In this document: positions 1 to 5,825 of the stretch, in pieces
Position numbering within the stretch: the first letter of the stretch is position 1
How the letters are laid out: the number at the start of each line of letters is the position of its first letter
Assembly: GCA_938016235.1 (NCBI GenBank)
Contig: CALLPU010000371.1
Span: forward strand, 1-16,816
Source of the DNA: an uncultured Granulosicoccus sp.
GTDB lineage: Bacteria > Pseudomonadota > Gammaproteobacteria > Granulosicoccales > Granulosicoccaceae
DNA length: 16,816 nt
Direction: 5' to 3'
The notes under the pieces: model-generated
Databases searched by the model: none
What the model saw: only the letters and a program-made list of their open reading frames with translations
What the model was told of the DNA's origin: nothing
Position numbers and translations under genes: made by a program

Positions 1-2
1 GC

Positions 3-686
3 TATGACTACGCCATGATAGACATGGAGCACAGCCCGGCATCGCTGAATTCGGCATTGCCGATGATTCGTGCGGTGCAGTCGGGAGGGGCCAAAGCCAT
101 TGTCCGGGTGCCGGACAAGCAGCTGGCCTGGATTGGCAGGCTTATGGACATGGGGGCAGATGGCGTGATGGTACCGATGGTGAATTCGGCTGCCGAAGCC
201 GAGCAGCTTGCCGCCGCAGCCGTGTACGCACCCGATGGCACCCGGGGCATGGCCGCCGGCATCGTGCGGGCCACTCAATACGGTGTAAACACGGATACCT
301 ATCTGCAGAACTACCGAGCCAATTTCCTGCTGATGGTGCAGATTGAGACTCGTCAGAGTGTGAAGTCAGCGGCCGAGATAGCCGCGGTTAACGGTGTGGA
401 CTGTGTGTTTATAGGCCCATTCGATCTGGCAGGCAGTCTGGGCAATCGGGCAGAACCTGAACACAAGGACACTCGCGCGGCCATTCGTCAAGTGGTGAAA
501 TCGGTCAAAGCGGTGGGCAAGCCATTATCTACACTGACAAACCCTGCGCGTAATGCGCGCAAACTGTTCTCTGAAGGCTATGAGCTGGTTTTTAGCGGTA
601 GTGATGTCGGCATGATTCGACAGGCCTTTGAAACAGATGCTGCGACCGGCAAGAAGCTGGTTCAGGGGCTGGCTGGCAGTAAATAA
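3..686 (+). CDS. HpcH/HpaI-family aldolase, 5'-truncated by window edge
   Basis: The reading frame is open to the first base, so the N-terminus lies outside the window; the ATG at 15 is internal, because the codons before it (YDYA) continue the family strand that leads into the catalytic motif. The family consists of class II, divalent-metal-dependent aldolases that cleave or form 2-keto-3-deoxy acids, such as HpaI (4-hydroxy-2-oxoheptanedioate aldolase) and the rhamnonate aldolase RhmA. Counting the ATG at 15 as residue 1, His6 in MEHSP, Arg31 in VRVP, Glu111 in MVQIETR and Asp137 in IGPFDLAG match by motif and spacing the HpaI base, substrate Arg and two metal ligands. All active-site residues in view are intact and the C-terminus is of normal length. 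Exact substrate cannot be told. The last 25 bases overlap the 3' end of the opposite-strand secreted protein gene. Confidence 0.9.
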   Translation, partial: YDYAMIDMEHSPASLNSALPMIRAVQSGGAKAIVRVPDKQLAWIGRLMDMGADGVMVPMVNSAAEAEQLAAAAVYAPDGTRGMAAGIVRATQYGVNTDTYLQNYRANFLLMVQIETRQSVKSAAEIAAVNGVDCVFIGPFDLAGSLGNRAEPEHKDTRAAIRQVVKSVKAVGKPLSTLTNPARNARKLFSEGYELVFSGSDVGMIRQAFETDAATGKKLVQGLAGSK

Positions 687-1072
687 AGGTCGGTAAACGT
701 CGGTTTGCCATCCACGCATCGACGGGTATCCAGCGGCACGACGATCATCACGGTTTCGGAGGTCAGCATGGCAGAGAAGGCAATGGCCTCAATCTGCTCC
801 TGGCGATCACCAAGGTTGGACTCACTGCTGGTATCGATGCGCAGGATGTTGCTGCGACAAGTGCTGGGGCCTACATCATGGCCTCCGATATGGACCGTCA
901 AATAGTCGCGACCGTCGAAGGTGCCTTTCTGAACTTCCGTGAGTTGAGTGGCAATGGATACGTGCGAGTAGTTGTGGCCAACCGATACAAAACCGGCGTT
1001 AGCTGCCGGAAAACTGGCGGCTACTGCGCTGATCAGGAGTGCAGATAGCGCGTGATGAATCCGTTTGTTCAT
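662..1072 (-). CDS. Small secreted protein of unknown function
   Basis: This 136-residue protein starts at an ATG preceded by a strong GGAGGAG Shine-Dalgarno sequence, with two bases between them. Residues 1-26 form a clear Sec signal peptide: Lys/Arg at the N-terminus, a hydrophobic run ALLISAVAA, and a cleavage site after ANA. The mature part of about 110 residues is soluble and mostly beta-like, with the pattern GFVSVGHNYSHVSIAT and a central HIGGHDVGPSTC segment. There are only two cysteines (72 and 119), which could form one disulfide in the periplasm. I recognise no family. The stop codon lies inside the 3' end of the convergent aldolase gene. It follows the large fusion gene on the same strand after a 303-base gap with a hairpin, so it is probably a separate transcription unit. 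Confidence 0.75.
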   Translation of the reverse strand: MNKRIHHALSALLISAVAASFPAANAGFVSVGHNYSHVSIATQLTEVQKGTFDGRDYLTVHIGGHDVGPSTCRSNILRIDTSSESNLGDRQEQIEAIAFSAMLTSETVMIVVPLDTRRCVDGKPTFTDLYLLPASP

Positions 1073-1074
1073 TA

Positions 1075-1081
1075 CTCCTCC
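1075..1081 (-). promoter_or_regulatory. Strong ribosome binding site of the secreted protein gene
   Basis: The - strand reads GGAGGAG two bases before the ATG at 1072. It fixes the start of the 136-residue protein and supports the gene being real despite its overlap with the aldolase. Confidence 0.7.
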
Positions 1082-1270
1082 GACCGAAAACTCCCACGAG
1101 TGAAGAGTCTGGACTGACTGGCGGCAGAGTACAACTGCCTGAGCGTAGTAACGGCGACGCTTTTTGCCATCTTTAACCTGAAGCAGTCGCCAGAAATTGG
1201 CGCCTTGTGAATCAGGCCGGAGCAGAAGATATGTTAAAACAACAAGTTACTGACAAGCCTTGGCATTGCC

Positions 1271-1294
1271 GCGGTCGGGTTCAAACCCGACCGC
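1271..1294 (-). terminator. Perfect 10-bp hairpin downstream of the fusion gene
   Basis: The arms GCGGTCGGGT (1271-1280) and ACCCGACCGC (1285-1294) pair perfectly around a 4-base loop. It sits 82 bases past the stop of the fusion gene and before the next gene on that strand, as a terminator would. There is no U-tract on the - strand. On the + strand the hairpin is followed by a weakly T-rich TATTTCATT, but no + strand gene reads into it closely. A processing or transcript-stabilising hairpin is equally possible. Confidence 0.45.
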
Positions 1295-1375
1295 TATTTC
1301 ATTACAGATGCACTTTACTGCGGCTGAGTGCATGTGCAAACCGACATTTCGTCTCGTTGCGCACCGAACCGTGCA

Positions 1376-4300
1376 CTAGCTTGCTTTTCTCATCTTCTCG
1401 GCGTTCGCCAGGCGATTGGCTAGTCGACGATCCCGTTGAGCCTCTCCGTTGGCGTCAAGGCGCAGCTCGCCTCGACGATCGCCCAGCCGCTCTTTCAGGG
1501 CTCGGCGTTCGATGCTTTGCTGATAGCGAAACAACTGTCGCGCGCTAAGCTCATAGATGGTTTGTGGCTTTTCTGCCCCGCCATCAGTGGCAGTAGACAC
1601 TGCTTCGTCTGCGCCTGATTCTGCAGAAGCGTTTGTTTGCCTGAGTGGCGAGTGTTCATCGCGTCGCTCTTCGAGGACTTCCACATCGCCTGACAGTGTC
1701 ATCCGTATGACATCGCCCGAATTGAGGCGGTTGCATACGCCGGGTACACCGACGATGGCAGGCAGATCGTATTCACGGGCAACAATCGCCGCGTGGCTGA
1801 GCCAGCCGCCCACTTCGGTAACGATGCCACGCGCTTGCGAGAATAACGGATACCAGGTGGGGTCGGTCATTCTGGCCACCAGAATCTCACCTTCCTTGAA
1901 GGTGTGTATCTGATCGATATCCGTAATGACGCGCACTCGTCCAGTGACCTCCTGTTCGCCAGCGACACGCTTACCAGAAAGTTCAGATTGTTCCACGCTA
2001 TCCGGTCGAGTGCCTGTCAGCATGTCGATGCGCTCCAGATCCTGTATGGATAAAGACGCTGGTAGCTGTAGTCCCTTCCAGGCCAATGAAGCTTCAAAGC
2101 GCTGGTCAGCCACGTCGGCAAGTGTGTGTTGCTTGTCGGTGTCCGATAACTGGATAACTTCATCGATATGCAGCTGGAAGATTCGACCGTCAAGGTTGCA
2201 CTTTCGGTCGATGGCCAGTAACAGTTGCCTGATCTGTGCTAATTCGATCAGACAGTAGTGCTTGGCTTCTTCCTTGAGGCGCATGAAATTCTGTGCCCGT
2301 TGCACACTGATCGCCAGCACTTTCCCATCGGGTAGTGCTTGATCCTTGTCATCGGGTGCCACGGTTGCGTCGTTAGCTGCGGCTGCCGGCGTGAGCCCCG
2401 ATCGTTCAATGTATTGACGCACAAGACTCATGTTTTCGTTGAAGCGAGGTTCAGCGAACTCATAATCCAGTGGCGCTCGATGACCAAATGTCATGAGAAA
2501 TTCGTCAATACTCTCGCGGCTCACCGTGCCGCGATTGAGCAACGTCATCGCCTGACTGACTACCGTCTCTTGATCGTCGTTCAGATAGCGTGCAGGTTCG
2601 AGCTTGGCTTTGTTGAGTTTGTCCAGCGCGCTCTTCATGTGGAAGTCGGCACTGATATTGATGCGCTCCGCAGCAAAATAGGTATTCTCCACGAACCGAT
2701 CCACCCAGCTTTCCAGCAGTTCGGTGGCTGCAGTGAGTGTCAGGCGTTCCATGGCTATGGCGTTGCGTTCAATCATTTCAGTCTGGAACTGAGGCAGGAA
2801 TTCATCTCTGAACTGCTGCTCCGTCATCTCGGCATGACGCGCCAGGCGGAACGAGGCCAGAGCGCCAGGACCTTTGCCCAGGCGACGTCGTTCTTCCTGC
2901 TTGTTGACATAGGTCCAGCCGAACACGGTGTTGATGTACGGCATGGAGCGATGATGCACGTTATACGGGATACCCAGATCCTGGCAGGCCAGATCCGTGC
3001 TGCCGCCGGCTGACCAGAGGCGTTCCATGAAATCGCTGCTGAACGGCGTGGGTCTTGGCAGTAACTCAGAAAGTTCTGATTGGACATACACAGGCTCAGC
3101 CGGATCAATCTTCTCGCTGCGACGAAGCCGTTTGCGCTGTCCCAGCAGATTAGCCAGCAATTTGCCTCGTTCGCTTTCAGCAAGGTTCTTCACTGAACTG
3201 CCGGTGCTGATGGATCGCGTGATATCCCGAGCTTGTAACAAGTAGAACTTGCCTTTGGCATACGCCCACTCAATGTCCTGTGGATGCTCGAACAAGGCCT
3301 CCAGCTCGCGCCCCAGGGCTAACAGTGGCGCGATGTCGATCGGTGGTGGTGGTGCATCGCTGGATTCTTCCTGCAGCAGCTCGCCGGTTAACTTGCCGTA
3401 AGCGAATGAATCTGGTGTGATGTTACCGCTGACCAGATCCTCACCCAGACCTGTCACCATTTCCACCATCATTGCGCCAGTGGTGGCAGGGTGTTCTGTG
3501 AACATGACGCCTGCGTATTCTGCTGGCACCATCTTCTGTACCACCACACCACCCTGGTCCAGTTCAACAACTGCATCGTTATCGGCTGAGTTTTGTGTGT
3601 AGGCTGCTGAACGTTCAGAGCACAGCGATTGGTACACCTCTTTGACCGCGTCGTTGAGACCTTTGCGATCAACATTCAGTATCGATTCGTAAACACCGGC
3701 AAAGCTGCTGTCAGCTCCGTCCTCGTTAGCGCCCGAGCTTCTGACCGCGACAACCTGGGTACCCAGCTTTTTCCACAGTTGAGTCAGTCGCTTGTTTTCA
3801 CTGCGCGTCAGTAGCGGCTTGTCCGGATGCTTGCGAGTGCGGTTCGTAATCTTGCTCGTGAATACAAAGCCATCAGGAACGTTGTATCCCGCTTCTATCA
3901 GCTCGCCGAGTCGTGCCGCCTTCTTACCCGTTGATTCCGGGAGATAGTGCGCCTGAGACAGGGAGATCAGCCCGGTATCGTCAATCGACCCTGTCTTGTC
4001 TGCGCCGGCAATATCCCAGTCCAGTTTGTTACCAATCACTCTGAACAGGGCGCTCTGGGCAATAAGGAAAGCCATGCTGATACTCAAGTACAGATTTACG
4101 GCAGCCCCCAGTGCTTGTAGAAGCCACAGCAGCGCGACGCCGCCCAAGGCAAACAACAGCGCCTTGCGAACCGTTCTGGCCGGGCTCTGAGATGCCAGGA
4201 CACCTACAAACAGTGCACTGGCCAGTACCGGCATGATCAGAGTCGGGTCTGGCGCAGAGGCCGATTCAAACCACAGAAATGCATGATCCCAACCACTGCT

Positions 4301-5812
4301 GCTCTTGCTGACAGCGGAGTAGAACAACAGCATCAGAGTGAGCTGGAACAGGCTGGCCAGCATATTGACAATCGGCCGTATCTTGTAACGCTTGTACAAT
4401 TGCATGGTCGCTTCGGTCAGCGCACGCGGGTGTTCAGATAACTCATCCTTCAAGTCACTGATGCGGCCTGCCAGAGACTTCTGTACACGGGTATCCCGTT
4501 CGGCTTTTAACGACAGCGGTAACAGTACGAGTCGAGTCAGCAGAACAACCAGCAACAAGGCCAGGGCATAGTGGCCACTGACGTCAACCAGCTTGTTGAG
4601 TATGTTTTGCATGGGCGTCACGATATAGCTGGCCAACGTCAGCTGTTCCTGGTTCGTCTTCCAGGAAGCCACGTGTGCACGCTCGGTGTTCTTGGGAACA
4701 AAATACTCGTGTGGCACCGTATAACGACCCCGGAAATCGAGCCCGGCCCGTTCCAGTCGCAAACCAATCAGCTGGGAGTAGAAGCAGCTGCGTTTGTCAT
4801 AACAGGCCGCGATGTAAGGAACATCTTCCAGCGCAGATATACGCTCCGCAAGCGCGGCACTGGGTAAGGCTCGCATGGTAATGTTCTGCGCACCGGGCAA
4901 GTGACCCTTGACGAATTCATTGGGATACCGAACATCCAGGAATCGTGCGTTTTCATTGGTCACCAGCTCATGTACATCCGGTGTGTCTAACAGCACGTCC
5001 TTGTTCTTGAAATCGGGTAACTGCCGCAAGTCATTCTTGGTCAGGTCTACTTCGGAAGAGAGTGGCCGGGATTCAGTCAGCCATTTCTCGTAGCCACCCA
5101 TCATGAAGTTACATTCCTTGCCCTGTTCTGAAAGCTCACCGCATAATTCAGAGCTTCGGTTGCCCGAGTAACAAAGCAGCAAGGTCCTGGTGTTGTCGGG
5201 GAACAGGGATGAGCGAGCCAGTACATCGGGATAGCGCAAATGTGCAGCACCTTCAATCGAGCCGGTTTCAAATTCCTCGTTTTCACGAACATCAATGATA
5301 TTGAGCGGAACACCCTGATCCAGCCATTCAGCCAGTGTGTCGGTGGTGATACCTTGGGGATGATCCAGCTGCTCACTGAACGAGAGGGTTTTCAGGCTGG
5401 TGTCTCCCACGGCCTGCCCGTTCTCGATGGATTTGCGCACCAGATTGGTATGCAGTCGCTGATTCTTCGCATCCAGGGACCCCGTGTACTGCAGCACGTT
5501 GCCCGCCAGTGATCCGAGTAGCAGAACACCGCCAACGGTAACAAGCATCTTTCCGCCCAGCGATGAGCGCCCGCGTTTCTTCGCAGCTTTCTTCTTGCTC
5601 GACATGGCAAAGCCACCGAACACAACGCTGAGCAATCCCAACAGTTGAGCCACACTGGCCGAGAGATTGATGACCAGATCCGGTGAGGGTATCGCCTGCA
5701 CCTGACCGCTATAGAGTAACCACGGCGCCACGCACAGGCAAAGCGCTGTGCGCGTGATCAGCAAGCGTGTTGCCCCTGATCTTCTCCTGAACAATGTATT
5801 TTGTTTATTCAT
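1376..5812 (-). CDS. Rhodanese-rhodanese-YidC/Oxa1-dikinase membrane fusion protein
   Basis: A 1478-residue multidomain membrane protein, numbered from the ATG at 5812. That start leaves 13 bases after the upstream kinase and gives a sensible signal sequence ending in VQA at residue 40; an in-frame ATG at 5935 would overlap the kinase. Hydrophobic segments lie at about 14-36, 46-69 and 86-107, with a Lys-rich loop between the last two. Rhodanese domain 1 (about 155-251) has active-site CYSGNRS, Cys214; rhodanese 2 (about 270-372) has CYDKRSC, Cys337. A YidC/Oxa1-like core (about 396-599) has five membrane spans, a charged cytoplasmic hairpin and Arg427 in the place of the YidC groove arginine. 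A dikinase ATP-grasp domain (614-866) carries VAVRSSGANEDG and LLQARDIT. A rifampin-phosphotransferase-like middle (FGHRAP, IFQLHIDEV) leads to a phosphohistidine domain (1301-1380, GGWLSHAAIVAREYDLPA, His1340). The tail is charged. No PEP-binding barrel is present, so it is not PEP synthase. Reaction and substrate are unknown. Confidence 0.9.
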   Translation of the reverse strand: MNKQNTLFRRRSGATRLLITRTALCLCVAPWLLYSGQVQAIPSPDLVINLSASVAQLLGLLSVVFGGFAMSSKKKAAKKRGRSSLGGKMLVTVGGVLLLGSLAGNVLQYTGSLDAKNQRLHTNLVRKSIENGQAVGDTSLKTLSFSEQLDHPQGITTDTLAEWLDQGVPLNIIDVRENEEFETGSIEGAAHLRYPDVLARSSLFPDNTRTLLLCYSGNRSSELCGELSEQGKECNFMMGGYEKWLTESRPLSSEVDLTKNDLRQLPDFKNKDVLLDTPDVHELVTNENARFLDVRYPNEFVKGHLPGAQNITMRALPSAALAERISALEDVPYIAACYDKRSCFYSQLIGLRLERAGLDFRGRYTVPHEYFVPKNTERAHVASWKTNQEQLTLASYIVTPMQNILNKLVDVSGHYALALLLVVLLTRLVLLPLSLKAERDTRVQKSLAGRISDLKDELSEHPRALTEATMQLYKRYKIRPIVNMLASLFQLTLMLLFYSAVSKSSSGWDHAFLWFESASAPDPTLIMPVLASALFVGVLASQSPARTVRKALLFALGGVALLWLLQALGAAVNLYLSISMAFLIAQSALFRVIGNKLDWDIAGADKTGSIDDTGLISLSQAHYLPESTGKKAARLGELIEAGYNVPDGFVFTSKITNRTRKHPDKPLLTRSENKRLTQLWKKLGTQVVAVRSSGANEDGADSSFAGVYESILNVDRKGLNDAVKEVYQSLCSERSAAYTQNSADNDAVVELDQGGVVVQKMVPAEYAGVMFTEHPATTGAMMVEMVTGLGEDLVSGNITPDSFAYGKLTGELLQEESSDAPPPPIDIAPLLALGRELEALFEHPQDIEWAYAKGKFYLLQARDITRSISTGSSVKNLAESERGKLLANLLGQRKRLRRSEKIDPAEPVYVQSELSELLPRPTPFSSDFMERLWSAGGSTDLACQDLGIPYNVHHRSMPYINTVFGWTYVNKQEERRRLGKGPGALASFRLARHAEMTEQQFRDEFLPQFQTEMIERNAIAMERLTLTAATELLESWVDRFVENTYFAAERINISADFHMKSALDKLNKAKLEPARYLNDDQETVVSQAMTLLNRGTVSRESIDEFLMTFGHRAPLDYEFAEPRFNENMSLVRQYIERSGLTPAAAANDATVAPDDKDQALPDGKVLAISVQRAQNFMRLKEEAKHYCLIELAQIRQLLLAIDRKCNLDGRIFQLHIDEVIQLSDTDKQHTLADVADQRFEASLAWKGLQLPASLSIQDLERIDMLTGTRPDSVEQSELSGKRVAGEQEVTGRVRVITDIDQIHTFKEGEILVARMTDPTWYPLFSQARGIVTEVGGWLSHAAIVAREYDLPAIVGVPGVCNRLNSGDVIRMTLSGDVEVLEERRDEHSPLRQTNASAESGADEAVSTATDGGAEKPQTIYELSARQLFRYQQSIERRALKERLGDRRGELRLDANGEAQRDRRLANRLANAEKMRKAS

Positions 5813-5825
5813 AGTATTCGCCGGT

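Larger units (their letters stand above)
1073..1375. other. Intergenic region between fusion gene and secreted protein gene
   Basis: This gap of about 300 bases has no convincing gene. It holds the secreted protein's ribosome binding site (1075-1081), an AT-rich patch at about 1226-1256 and a perfect hairpin at 1271-1294. On the - strand the patch contains TTGTCA (1256 to 1251) followed by CATATC at 17-base spacing or TATCTT at 19-base spacing. That is a weak sigma-70-like promoter candidate for the secreted protein and would give a leader of roughly 150 nt. A short + strand frame from 1207 is dismissed because most of it is antisense to the fusion gene. Confidence 0.4.

Noticed and set aside
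1271..1294. tRNA gene suggested by the GGTTCAAACC T-arm-like sequence
   Set aside because: The loop is one base short for a T-loop with matching stem pairs, and no acceptor stem, D-arm or anticodon arm can be placed around it.
1207..1548. 113-codon + strand ORF
   Set aside because: Mostly antisense to the well-supported C-terminal end of the fusion gene, with no ribosome binding site or recognisable protein character.
2339..3013. 224-codon + strand ORF inside the fusion gene
   Set aside because: Antisense to the dikinase middle region; His/Cys/Arg-rich composition is typical of a shadow frame.
1376..3973. Calling the dikinase region a phosphoenolpyruvate synthase (ppsA)
   Set aside because: The C-terminal PEP/pyruvate-binding barrel is missing and the middle region matches rifampin-phosphotransferase-type motifs.
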